DNA of 30,423 bases from CAZGQY01 sp964528035 (GTDB taxonomy: Bacteria > Pseudomonadota > Gammaproteobacteria > Methylococcales > UBA1147), in NCBI GenBank assembly GCA_964528035.1, contig CAZGQY010000030.1:1-30423 (forward strand), read 5' to 3'. The position numbers and the translations under genes are program-made. Shown piece after piece: positions 18,189 to 24,982 of the stretch. Numbering within the stretch: position 1 is the stretch's first letter; every line of letters starts with the position of its first letter. The notes under the pieces were generated by a model that made no database searches, had not been told where the DNA came from, and saw only the letters and a program-made list of their open reading frames with translations.

Positions 18189-18318
18189 GCTAATGCCATG
18201 TTCAGTTGACGTTGGCAGATATGTGATGGACTCTGCTAACGCATCAAACTTTGAAATAAAATGAGCTTTGAAAACGAACTGAGTTGCCAGCGGGGTCAAC
18301 TGAAATTTTTTGTTAGCC
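18189..18318 (-). repeat. attC-like imperfect palindrome after the antitoxin gene
   Basis: The 130-base segment pairs as GCTAA/TTAGC at the ends (18189-18193, 18313-18317), a perfect 10-bp arm TTCAGTTGAC/GTCAACTGAA (18201-18210, 18295-18304), and TTGGCA/TGCCAG inside it. The long centre contains GCTAACGC. On the minus strand it begins GGCTAAC, which includes the antitoxin stop codon, and ends GGCATTAGC. Integron attC sites follow their gene in this way, have similar size and end in TTAG-type boxes. The right-hand box lacks the strict GTT core, so this is a resemblance, not proof. Confidence 0.35.
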
Positions 18319-18531
18319 TTTTCTTGACTCTTCAACAGCATTTAATATATTTCGTGTAGTTGCTTTTGTATTAATTCCAGATACATCAAAGGGTGATTTT
18401 GATGGGTTTTCTTTTGATATAAGCGAAAATATAGAACCATCTTTCCTACGTATTTCGACTTCTTCTGTTTGAGCAAGAGACAATAATTTAGAAAGATTTT
18501 GACGAGCCTCAGAATAGGTAAATACTTTCAT
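18313..18531 (-). CDS. orphan Phd/YefM-family antitoxin
   Basis: The 72-residue product begins MKVFTYSEARQNLSKLLSLA, the standard N-terminal DNA-binding part of Phd/YefM antitoxins, with EEVEIRRKDGSIFSL forming the beta strands. The C-terminal tail (SPFDVSGINTKATT and on) would bind a toxin. No toxin gene follows: downstream is an attC-like palindrome and upstream a gene-free region. It may be a solitary regulator or the surviving half of a pair. Solitary members with this kind of tail are known to me as annotated genes in accessory DNA; that link is from memory. Confidence 0.85.
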   Translation of the reverse strand: MKVFTYSEARQNLSKLLSLAQTEEVEIRRKDGSIFSLISKENPSKSPFDVSGINTKATTRNILNAVEESRKG

Positions 18532-18731
18532 TTCAATTAATCCAACACTTCAATATTAAGATTAATGGCAATTTGTTTCATTCCTTATATTATTAGGCGA
18601 TTGTATTGATTTTGATTGAGGGAGTCTAAATTTAATCAGCGGTTTTAACTGTTTGTTTGCCAGAAAAAGATTTAATTGCGTTCATCGTAACCCGATAATT
18701 TTTTTAAATTGACTGTTTTCTTGGCTTGATC

Positions 18732-19039
18732 ATGAACTTTCCAAAGGGCTAACGACGGAGCTCAGATGCCTTAAAAAAAACAGAGCGACGATAGGAGAGG
18801 CGTGACTGGCATGGTAGTCAGCCATCTGGTGAAATTCCAGCCTTCACCCTGTGAGACGGGAAGGAGTAGGCGAAAGCAAGGGTGCCCAAAGAAACTCTGA
18901 ATAGCGACCGACCAGGGAAACACGGATATTGAGAGCCAATGCGGAATGGATTAGAAGCTCTAGCCAAATTGGTCGTCTGATTGAAGGCGATCCTTCGTAG
19001 TCGAATCTTGCCAGTTTGGGCATGGAGGGGGGAGTTCAT
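18732..19039 (+). ncRNA. large structured RNA, family uncertain
   Basis: About 308 bases fold into a closed, multi-helix RNA. An 11-bp helix joins 18732-18742 to 19029-19039; a 9-bp helix joins 18882-18890 to 19015-19023. Inside the second are CGACC/GGTCG (18905-18909, 18971-18975), AGAGC/GCTCT (18932-18936, 18957-18961) and GATT-GAAGG/CCTTC-AATC (18979-19007). Before it are CTGG/CCAG (18826-18840), CCTT.CCC/GGG.AAGG (18841-18864) and a GAAA tetraloop (18870-18877). G-U pairs in both long helices (U18739, U18740, G18882) would be A-C mismatches on the other strand, so the plus strand is the RNA. Candidates are an omega/HEARO-type RNA without its protein, or a group II intron remnant. No protein gene is attached; the antisense ORF here is spurious. 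Confidence 0.6.
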
Positions 19040-19040
19040 T

Positions 19041-19125
19041 TTTAGTGATATATAGAAAAATATGATTGACCCCTTATTTTTACTTTTAGTGATATATAGA
19101 AAAATATGATTGACCCCTTATTTTT
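19041..19125. repeat. 44-bp direct tandem repeat, two copies
   Basis: Two nearly identical units start at 19041 and 19085, each containing TTTAGTGATATATAG and ATTGACCCCTTATTTTT. The reverse complement carries AATAAGGGGTCA, a type of sequence often seen as repeats near REP-associated tyrosine transposases; that is recollection, and no such transposase is in the window. The array begins one base after the structured RNA. Confidence 0.8.
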
Positions 19126-19127
19126 TC

Positions 19128-19268
19128 ATGGCACTACATATGGCTCGTGAAATCTTAAGTCTTTGTATTCATGTACTATTTATTTTCCCCTTTAACATAC
19201 TATCAATGACTTACGTCATTTTTGATGCGTGGAAATCGAAAGATGGGTTAAGCGGCTCGATCGCTTGA
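19128..19268 (+). CDS. possible 46-residue membrane peptide
   Basis: This short ORF, starting at ATG 19128, encodes one hydrophobic helix (about residues 10-32, including LCIHVLFIFPFNIL) and a charged tail. There is no visible ribosome site and no family I recognise. Its stop lies in a small hairpin (TTAAGCG/CGCTTGAA). It may be a chance ORF or the end of a lost gene. Confidence 0.2.
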   Translation: MALHMAREILSLCIHVLFIFPFNILSMTYVIFDAWKSKDGLSGSIA

Positions 19269-19359
19269 ACGACAAGGTATTTAAGTTATAAAGTTGTCAC
19301 GGGGATATTTTCCATCATGCTTTATTGTCTTCCTTTATTTTGCATTGCAAAATACAAAT

Positions 19360-20505
19360 CTATCTTTCTTTTTGGTTGAATATTAGAATATATTCTTTAA
19401 ACCAGAAGATACGGTTTCGTCGTTTACCTGTCAACTCACTAAGTACACCATATTTTACAAAGTCATTTACCAATGCCGTGGCTGTGTTGATCTGTAGTTC
19501 AAAGATATGAGCAATAGTTTTAATATCTATAACTGGATTTTGATACAACACTTTCATCAAGGCTTGAGCGTTCCCCTGACGTCTGGTGCTAAAATGGGGT
19601 AAAACCTCTCGTTCTAATCTTTCCTTTAATTCAATAATATCTTTAAACACCTGAATTGAATTTTTAGCAGTCTCACATACACCATATAAAAAGAAAATGA
19701 GCCATGCTTTCATTGGTTTGCCTTGCCGTACTGACATAAGATGATCTACATATTCAGTTTTGTGATGCTCAAAGTAATCTGATAAATATAGAGCAGGTTT
19801 ATGCAATAAACCAAAGCTAGCAAAATAAAGGGCGATCATTAACCGACCCAATCTTCCATTTCCATCCAAAAACGGATGAATTGTTTCAAACTGATAATGT
19901 GCAATTGCAATTTTAATTAAATGGGGAACATGTAATTCATCATTGTGGAAAAACTTCTCCAAGTCACTCATTAAATCAGAGACTTCATCTTGGTGAGGAG
20001 GAACAAATACCGCATTATTTAAACTAACACCAATCCAATTCTGACTATTTCGAAATTCACCAGGTAATTTACTTTTCCCTCGTACGCCTTGCATTAAAAT
20101 TTTATGCGTATATTTGAGTAAGCGATTTGATAACGGTAATTCTTTTAGTTGCTCAATAGCTGTATTAATTGCGTGAATATAATTTTGCACCTCCTCCCAG
20201 TCATCCCTATATTCTGGATCTATATCTTGCTTTTCTAGAAAAGCCTCTTCCATATTTGTACGGGTACCTTCTATTCGAGTTGATTGCGTTGCCTCTTTTG
20301 TAATATGCATACGGATAAAAAAATCAACATCTGGAACCAGTTGTGAAAAAGCATTCAACTCTCCGAGGGCACGGTCAGCCTCACTGAGTAATTTTTGTAT
20401 TTCACTATCAGAAAACTCCCAACTGTGATTTACGAAAGAGGGAGAAAAGCTCTTATACTCATATTGTTGTTTATACTGTCCTGCTACATACGCACTTAAT
20501 TTCAT
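19360..20505 (-). CDS. Fic family protein, class II, with winged-helix tail
   Basis: Fic enzymes usually transfer AMP from ATP to a hydroxyl side chain of a target protein. The 381-residue product has a complete active site, HPFLDGNGRLGR at 210-221, with H210 as the catalytic base. The N-terminal inhibitory helix is also present: S75-T-R-I-E79-G80 fits (S/T)xxxE(G/N), so the enzyme should be auto-inhibited (class II). The C-terminal part, about 315-370, looks like a winged helix (IDIKTIAHIFELQINTATALVNDFVKYGVL), suggesting DNA binding and self-regulation. A strong promoter with inverted repeats lies upstream. No Fic antitoxin gene is needed for class II. The cellular target is unknown. Confidence 0.93.
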   Translation of the reverse strand: MKLSAYVAGQYKQQYEYKSFSPSFVNHSWEFSDSEIQKLLSEADRALGELNAFSQLVPDVDFFIRMHITKEATQSTRIEGTRTNMEEAFLEKQDIDPEYRDDWEEVQNYIHAINTAIEQLKELPLSNRLLKYTHKILMQGVRGKSKLPGEFRNSQNWIGVSLNNAVFVPPHQDEVSDLMSDLEKFFHNDELHVPHLIKIAIAHYQFETIHPFLDGNGRLGRLMIALYFASFGLLHKPALYLSDYFEHHKTEYVDHLMSVRQGKPMKAWLIFFLYGVCETAKNSIQVFKDIIELKERLEREVLPHFSTRRQGNAQALMKVLYQNPVIDIKTIAHIFELQINTATALVNDFVKYGVLSELTGKRRNRIFWFKEYILIFNQKER

Positions 20506-20558
20506 TTTTATGTCTAAAACTACTATTGATTTTGAAATACTAAATTTTTAATGTCAGA

Positions 20559-20610
20559 ATCTTATCGTCAATTCCTTGTTATGTCAAAAAACGACATAGT
20601 TATTGACATA
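20559..20610 (-). promoter_or_regulatory. fic promoter overlapping an operator-like inverted repeat
   Basis: On the minus strand TTGACA (20587-20582), a 17-base spacer and TAAGAT (20564-20559) make a good sigma-70 promoter about 50 bases before the fic start. The -35 box is one arm of a perfect 8-bp inverted repeat, TATGTCAA (20580-20587) and TTGACATA (20603-20610), with another GACATA half-site between. Binding there would block the promoter; the winged-helix tail of Fic is one candidate ligand. The rest of the gap 20506-20832 shows no gene. Confidence 0.6.
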
Positions 20611-20832
20611 GCGGTATTCTTATTTCAAATTCTTTACTTTCTGAGTGACATGATTTTCTTTGAAAAAATGTCCTCCTATTTTTCCGCGTCAGCTTGTTAT
20701 TTTTCACAGGATTGTGTTCACCGCCTCCAGCTTACTTTTATTCCAATTAAATTGGCTTCATAGTGATCAGTTTCAGCTCTTTCCAGGAAATTCCGAGGTT
20801 CCGAATTTATCTCGGCACAAGTATTTGCCTTG

Positions 20833-21279
20833 TTAGGAATTCCCGTTCTCAAGAGCTGCAATTTTCTCCACCAGCTCTTGTATTTTTTCAGTAGATAAAG
20901 ACATACAGGCATTCACAAACCCTCGAAGTTTTGGTAGAAATTTAATTGAGAAAATATTTTCCTCTACTAAAAGTACACCATTTTCAATTATACGTTGTGT
21001 CTCTTCCTCACTTTTCAACCCTTTATTTAATAGCCGCTCATATTCCTGTCTGGACTCTCTTAGTCTGTACTCATGCCTTCTGCAATTGATACAATCCACA
21101 AGGTCTGATTCAAGCGGAAACTCTAGTTCTTCATACCAATACCGCTGCTCTTCTGCGAAAAAGATAAAATATACGCCGCATTTTCGGCATACCCTCTTTG
21201 CGTCAAAGTAATGCGTTACATGGATGGTAGCTGGCGTCTGCTTCTCTATATTTGCCGCAATTGCAGTGTTGGGGATACG
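20833..21279 (-). pseudogene. zinc-ribbon protein, 5' end lost
   Basis: The frame is open from the recombination joint at about 21279 to the stop at 20833 (148 codons) but has no ATG at its start. It reads RIPNTAIAANIEKQTP, then the two zinc knuckles CRKCG and CINCR around FFAEEQRYWYEEL. This is the pattern of the small zinc-ribbon proteins with CxxC, an EQ-W/Y stretch and a second CxxC. The remaining 85 residues are a helical, charged tail. A GTG inside could start an 88-residue piece that lacks the first knuckle, so I treat the gene as broken. Function of the family is unknown to me. Confidence 0.7.
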
Positions 21280-21611
21280 CGCATAATCAGGCGGTTATGA
21301 CTCCAGCTCAATTTGCTACACACTGTGTAGCAAATCGCCTGATCTGGGTAAGTCAGGTAAAACTGGTGAAAATTTCGCAAGTTGGCATAGGAAAAGCCCT
21401 TGCCAAACTCATTGCTGAGTTCAATTGAAAGGTTTTCTAAAATGCGTTGACCATATTTAGCCTTCTTTTCGCCCTGTTGCTCTTCTTCGACCATGGCGGA
21501 ATTAACGGCGCTATGGGCTTTGCTTCTGGCTTGTTGCAGAATTTGCTTTATATCGTCATGGAAAGGGCTTAACTCTCGCCCCGCTGTGGACAGTTTTGTT
21601 TTTTTGCTCAT
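21246..21611 (-). pseudogene. DUF1016 (YhcG-like) N-terminal fragment
   Basis: DUF1016 proteins carry an N-terminal helical domain and a C-terminal PDDEXK nuclease and are often found in restriction islands. This ORF keeps about 110 residues of the N-terminal domain, with EEEQQGEKKAKYGQRILENLS, FGKGFSYANLRNFHQFY and LSWSHNRLIMR, then runs into foreign sequence at about 21279 and stops. Full-length members have roughly 340 residues, so the nuclease is gone. There is also an internal gap: the usual stretch between NSAMV and the EEEQQG block (AYW-IG-I type) is missing, about 11-15 residues. The start codon overlaps the stop of the fragment upstream (TAATG), as in a real operon. Confidence 0.8.
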
Positions 21612-21724
21612 TACGCCAGTTCCTTGTGTAGCTGCTCTAACAAGTCATCGCCTTTGGCAAAAGATCGGTGCAGCATATCGAGCAATTCGGCACTGCCGGT
21701 GCCCTGGCGCAGAATTTTTCTTGC
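21611..21724 (-). pseudogene. C-terminal remnant of the gene preceding DUF1016
   Basis: Thirty-seven open codons after a stop read ARKILRQGTGSAELLDMLHR and on to KELA, then end in TAATG that also starts the DUF1016 fragment. The amphipathic, non-random sequence and the coupling suggest the last part of a real upstream gene, possibly a restriction or helicase subunit. I cannot name it. Confidence 0.5.
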
Positions 21725-21763
21725 TCATTTAATAATTCATTATTGTTAATACTTTTAAATATT

Positions 21764-21825
21764 TGTGTCCGAGATAATATCCACAAATAAAACTGTGTCC
21801 GAAAAAAGGAGAAATCTCGGACACA
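21764..21825. repeat. inverted TGTGTCCGAGAT repeat with a third copy inside
   Basis: TGTGTCCGAGAT (21764-21775) and ATCTCGGACACA (21814-21825) face each other, and a partial copy TGTGTCCGA lies between (21794-21802). The group sits exactly between the DUF1016 relic and the broken toxin gene. It could mark the edge of an inserted or deleted segment or be a REP-like element. The antitoxin gene lies beyond the toxin, so an operator role is less likely. Confidence 0.65.
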
Positions 21826-21840
21826 CAATACAATACGACC

Positions 21841-22136
21841 TTACTCTTCAAATCTGCCTTTTATCCATGCTGGTTCTTTACGACAATCAAGCACAGCATA
21901 AACAATAATATCTTTATTTTCGACCGTTTAGTAGATAGCAAATGGAAACCGCTTGGAAAGCAGGCGATGGTATTTATTAAAAAAGACCGAATGCACCCCA
22001 TGATAAACAAGCAAAGAAGCAATATCGGAAAACAAGCTATCCAGAAAATAACTTCCTATGCTTTTTTTTGTTGCTCATAAAAATGATAGCCATTTAATAA
22101 ATCATCATTGGCTATGGGTAATATTCGGATATTCAT
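21841..22136 (-). pseudogene. ParE/RelE-like toxin, two disabling mutations
   Basis: Reading from ATG 22136 gives MNIRILPIANDDLLNGYHFYEQQKK, a typical ParE-type start, and then a stop. Shifting frame at the run of eight A (plus T at 22062-22069) restores GSYFLDSLFSDIASLL, YHRLLSKRFPFAIYY and DIIVYAVLDCRKEPAWIKGRF. A second lesion is an in-frame TAA at 21928-21930, where a sense codon is expected. The first ATG overlaps the antitoxin stop by four bases. The toxin is therefore inactive while its antitoxin remains open. Toxins of this group inhibit gyrase or cut mRNA; the exact type cannot be told. Confidence 0.88.
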
Positions 22137-22345
22137 CCAATTTTATTACGTATGTTTTGTTTGGCTTTCTCCCAGTCCATGGGTGACTGACTACCATTTT
22201 TACGCTGTTGTTCTCGTGATGCTAAAACAGCTTCATGCCAATCAGGTGACTCTAATGAGCTGTGTTGACATAAGTCACTCCATAGCGTTTCCATAGCAGA
22301 CAGTTTTTCTGCGGTTGTCATTTCTTCAGGTGATATTGTGATCAT
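22133..22345 (-). CDS. addiction module antitoxin (putative addiction module component family)
   Basis: The 70-residue product begins MITISPEEMTTAEKLSAMETLWSDL and continues SPDWHEAVLASREQQ and DWEKAKQNIR. This is the small helical family of unstable antitoxins paired with ParE-like toxins. The reading frame is intact. It overlaps the broken toxin gene by four bases (ATGA). About 36 bases upstream begins copy B of the palindromic repeat, which may have replaced or carry its promoter. With the toxin dead, the antitoxin is probably a passive survivor, or could neutralise related toxins elsewhere; this is inference. Confidence 0.88.
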   Translation of the reverse strand: MITISPEEMTTAEKLSAMETLWSDLCQHSSLESPDWHEAVLASREQQRKNGSQSPMDWEKAKQNIRNKIG

Positions 22346-22381
22346 ATTAATTTCTCTTCAATGTAAGTTATAAGGTAATTA

Positions 22382-22517
22382 CTTGCCCGCTAACCGAAAC
22401 AGCCCTCTATGGGGATCTGTGGAGGAAGTGTATGCGGCAGGGAAGCCGCATCCAAGCCTACAAGGATGTATTTACGGCGTCTTCCGGAACAGATCACCCA
22501 TAGATGGGCGAGCAGTT
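22382..22517 (-). repeat. MITE-like palindromic repeat, copy B
   Basis: This is the inverted second copy of the element at 5188-5320. Shared features are the CTATGGG-GATCTG type ends, the GAAGACGCCGTAAATAC block and the ATGCGGC/GCCGCAT hairpin. It differs by a few substitutions and short insertions (for example TACATCCTTG against TACTCCATG). It lies just upstream of the addiction-module antitoxin. Confidence 0.8.
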
Positions 22518-22812
22518 ACTATTTTTTAACAGAAATGGCAGTGATTTTATTGATGCTTTTGTCACAAATATCATCACGAGGCTTTTGATAGCGGTGGATT
22601 GCCACTGTTTTTACGAAGACTTCAGGAAAAAACCAATCTGATCAATAATAAATTCAAGCTAAACAACCCGTGTCTATGCAATCGTTAATTAATACATTGT
22701 CCAAATATTTATGAGTCATAAAATTATGAACAATGTATTCGGTGAATATGTGGTTCAACCATTACGATTCTGAGTATATTCACCATAGGGGGAATGTACT
22801 GAGAAATCGCTG
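22518..22812. other. gap downstream of sufT with two inverted repeats
   Basis: No gene is seen. Two perfect inverted repeats follow each other: AATACATTGT (22691-22700) with ACAATGTATT (22730-22739), then GGTGAATAT (22741-22749) with ATATTCACC (22776-22784). Neither has a T run, so they are not standard terminators, though they may protect the 3' end of the sufT transcript. Confidence 0.5.
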
Positions 22813-23376
22813 CTAAAGCATCCCCAACTCAAGTTTGGCTACTTCGGACATCATGTCCTGTGACCACGGAGGATCAAATACGACTTCCACATTGACTTCA
22901 TCGACGCCGGATAATTCAGAGACAACACGTTCTACATCGTGTTGAATGACAGGGCCCATTCCGCAGCCGGGTGCGGTCAGAGTCATTGCGATGTCAACTT
23001 TGTGTTGGCCATTGCTGATTGGATCCACTTTACAGAAATAGATTAAGCCTAATTCTACGACATTCACCGGAATTTCCGGATCAAAAACCTGGCGCATGGC
23101 TTCCCAGGCGTTGTTTTCTACCGATTCTGCATCAGTGGCGGAAGTGATCGAATCGTTTACTGGCGTTTCTTTGCCAAGGGCGTCGGCATCCGTGCCGTCA
23201 ATACGTGCCATTTGGCCCGCATCGGAGAATATCGTAAAGCTGTTTCCGCGTGATTGGTACAGGGTTACGATTTGTCCTTTTGTAAAAGTTGTATGCTCGC
23301 CGTCCGGTACAGTGATGCCGTTTACATCGCGCAGTAGAACAATGCTTTCTTCTTCATGTTGATTTGTTTGGGTCAT
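22813..23376 (-). CDS. sufT: putative Fe-S cluster assembly protein SufT
   Basis: SufT proteins help mature iron-sulfur proteins. The 187-residue product has the extra N-terminal domain (IVLLRDVNGITVPDGEHTTF) and then a MIP18/DUF59 domain from about 90, with DPEIPVNVVELGLIY at 99-113 and the conserved cysteine C138 in TAPGCGMG. The end FDPPWSQDMMSEVAKLELGML is typical. Its start overlaps the yciK stop by four bases (ATGA), so it is the last gene of the mtaD-ubiG-mupP-yciK-sufT run. It is found here away from a suf operon. Confidence 0.92.
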   Translation of the reverse strand: MTQTNQHEEESIVLLRDVNGITVPDGEHTTFTKGQIVTLYQSRGNSFTIFSDAGQMARIDGTDADALGKETPVNDSITSATDAESVENNAWEAMRQVFDPEIPVNVVELGLIYFCKVDPISNGQHKVDIAMTLTAPGCGMGPVIQHDVERVVSELSGVDEVNVEVVFDPPWSQDMMSEVAKLELGML

Positions 23377-24122
23377 TGGTTAAATTCCTCGGCTATAAAT
23401 GTTTGACCGTTGATGCCCAGGCTTGCTCCGCTGAGCAGATAAATATACAGGTCTTCAAGAGACTGTGCAGTTGCCAGTTGCTCGGGTTCCTCTGCAGGGA
23501 AAGCTCGTTTTCGAAGCGGAGAATTGACTCGCCCAGGAATGAGAATGTTAACACGTATTCTTCCCGCCGATTCCAATTCGTCGGCCAGGATGTGAGCAAA
23601 ACCTTCTATGGCTATTTTTGACACGCCATAAGCGCCCCAGTATGCCTTAGCTCTGCGTGCAGAGGAATCGGATGTAAAAACAACTGAGGCATGTTCGGAT
23701 TTTCTTAATAAGGGAAGTAATACCCGGGTCAAAATAAAAGGCGTATTGATGTTTACATTTAGAACATTAACCCAATCTGATGTTTCGATGTTATCGACCG
23801 GTTCAAGTGGAGTAAAAGCAGATGCATTGTGCAGCAGTCCATCGAGGGCACCAAATTCCTGATCAAGTATATTTGCTAATTCGAAATAATCCTGTTCTTT
23901 TGCACCGGCGTGGTCAATGGGGTAGAGGGCGGGCTGTGGGCTACCGGAAACGACTATTTCATCGTAGAGCTGTTCCAGAGCCTGCAAATTTTTGTCGAGG
24001 AGAATCACAGTTGCTCCCCCAGCGGCGCATGCTTTTGCAGCGATTTTTCCGAGTCCGCCTGAAGCGCCGGTTATGAGGATATTTTTATCGGCGAGTTGGT
24101 GGGTATTGTTGTTTGGATTCAT
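23373..24122 (-). CDS. yciK: YciK-family short-chain dehydrogenase
   Basis: This is a classical SDR oxidoreductase of 249 residues. The nucleotide-binding motif TGASGGLG is at 18-25, LHNAS at about 97-101, and the catalytic pair is Y165 and K169 in YGVSK with a serine at about 153. The family block SDSSARRAKAYWGAYGVSK and the C-terminal FPAEEPEQL match YciK. The physiological substrate is unknown. It stands after mupP, as in Pseudomonas, with a 188-base gap that may hold a promoter. It is translationally coupled to sufT. Confidence 0.92.
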   Translation of the reverse strand: MNPNNNTHQLADKNILITGASGGLGKIAAKACAAGGATVILLDKNLQALEQLYDEIVVSGSPQPALYPIDHAGAKEQDYFELANILDQEFGALDGLLHNASAFTPLEPVDNIETSDWVNVLNVNINTPFILTRVLLPLLRKSEHASVVFTSDSSARRAKAYWGAYGVSKIAIEGFAHILADELESAGRIRVNILIPGRVNSPLRKRAFPAEEPEQLATAQSLEDLYIYLLSGASLGINGQTFIAEEFNQ

Positions 24123-24310
24123 TATTGTTTTTGTGAATTTTTTGCGACCCTTTTATGAGGGTGTAAGCGATAGAAACTTGTGGGTTATCGAAACAAAAAT
24201 GTTTTGCAGAAGACCTTGCAGGGTAATGCATATGCGTCCAAAACAATTAATGACTGATATTCCATGTATCCAGCTTACTGAGTCGATAGTTTGTTTTTAC
24301 GCACTGGTTT

Positions 24311-24982
24311 TTAATGCAGATCATCAATCCAGTAAAGCAATTCACTGGGCGCATTAACAGTTCCACAAGCGTTCCAGTTTTCAGGTTGATCATGTTCGGC
24401 TATATATCCATATCCGGCGACCAGTGTACTCATGCCGGCTCGGTTACCCGCTTGAATATCTTTTAATGAATCGCCAATGAAGATGCATTCCATAGGCTTG
24501 ATTTGCAGTTGTCTACAGGCTGCCAACATGGGTCGCGGATGTGGTTTTTTGTTTGCTGTTGTGTCGCCACATATAATGCAGGAGGCTCGATCAAATAAGT
24601 CTAATTGTTTTAGTATGCTTTGTGTGAACCGGGTTCGTTTGTTGGTGACGATTCCCCAGTGTAGATTGCGTGTTTCTATGCGGTTCAATACTTGATCCAT
24701 GCCTTCGAATAGTGTGGTATGGTTGGCGAGGTTGTCAGTATATATTTCCAGCATTAAAGCTAAAATAGATTCATATTGTGGATGTTCACTTGAACCCAAT
24801 GCCTGGCGAACCATACCTACTGCGCCTTGAGAAATAAAGGGTGTGATAACAGCGTCTGAGATCCTCTCAAAGCCTTGTTCATTGAGTGCACTGTTGAGTG
24901 CGAAACATAGATCGGGAGCGGTATCCAGCAGTGTGCCGTCAAGATCAAACAGCATGCAACTTAGGGAAAGTCCAGGGAGCAT
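24311..24982 (-). CDS. mupP: HAD phosphatase, probably MurNAc-6-phosphate phosphatase MupP
   Basis: The 223-residue product is a HAD hydrolase with the nucleophile motif DLDGTLLDT (D13, D15), TNK in motif II, KKPHPRPML in motif III and GDSLKD in motif IV. By sequence alone it could be called phosphoglycolate phosphatase (Gph). The position between ubiG and yciK is that of mupP in Pseudomonas, where it acts in cell-wall recycling, so I prefer that name. The ATG at 24982 shares a base with the ubiG stop (TAATG), supporting this start over the Met at residue 10. Confidence 0.85.
   Translation of the reverse strand: MLPGLSLSCMLFDLDGTLLDTAPDLCFALNSALNEQGFERISDAVITPFISQGAVGMVRQALGSSEHPQYESILALMLEIYTDNLANHTTLFEGMDQVLNRIETRNLHWGIVTNKRTRFTQSILKQLDLFDRASCIICGDTTANKKPHPRPMLAACRQLQIKPMECIFIGDSLKDIQAGNRAGMSTLVAGYGYIAEHDQPENWNACGTVNAPSELLYWIDDLH

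Noticed and set aside
18818..19039. 73-codon minus-strand ORF across the structured RNA
   Set aside because: It lies antisense to a region whose pairing explains the sequence, has no ribosome site and shows no protein-like domain.
19249..19273. Hairpin TTAAGCG/CGCTTGAA as a terminator or attC piece
   Set aside because: It has no T run, and only one short arm pair is present, too little for either call.
20551..20763. 70-codon plus-strand ORF upstream of fic
   Set aside because: It crosses the promoter and operator repeats, is composed of AT-rich hydrophobic codons and has no ribosome site.
24123..24310. Hairpin ACCCT/AGGGT between mupP and yciK as a terminator
   Set aside because: The stem is only 5 bp, and A residues, not T, follow it on the minus strand.
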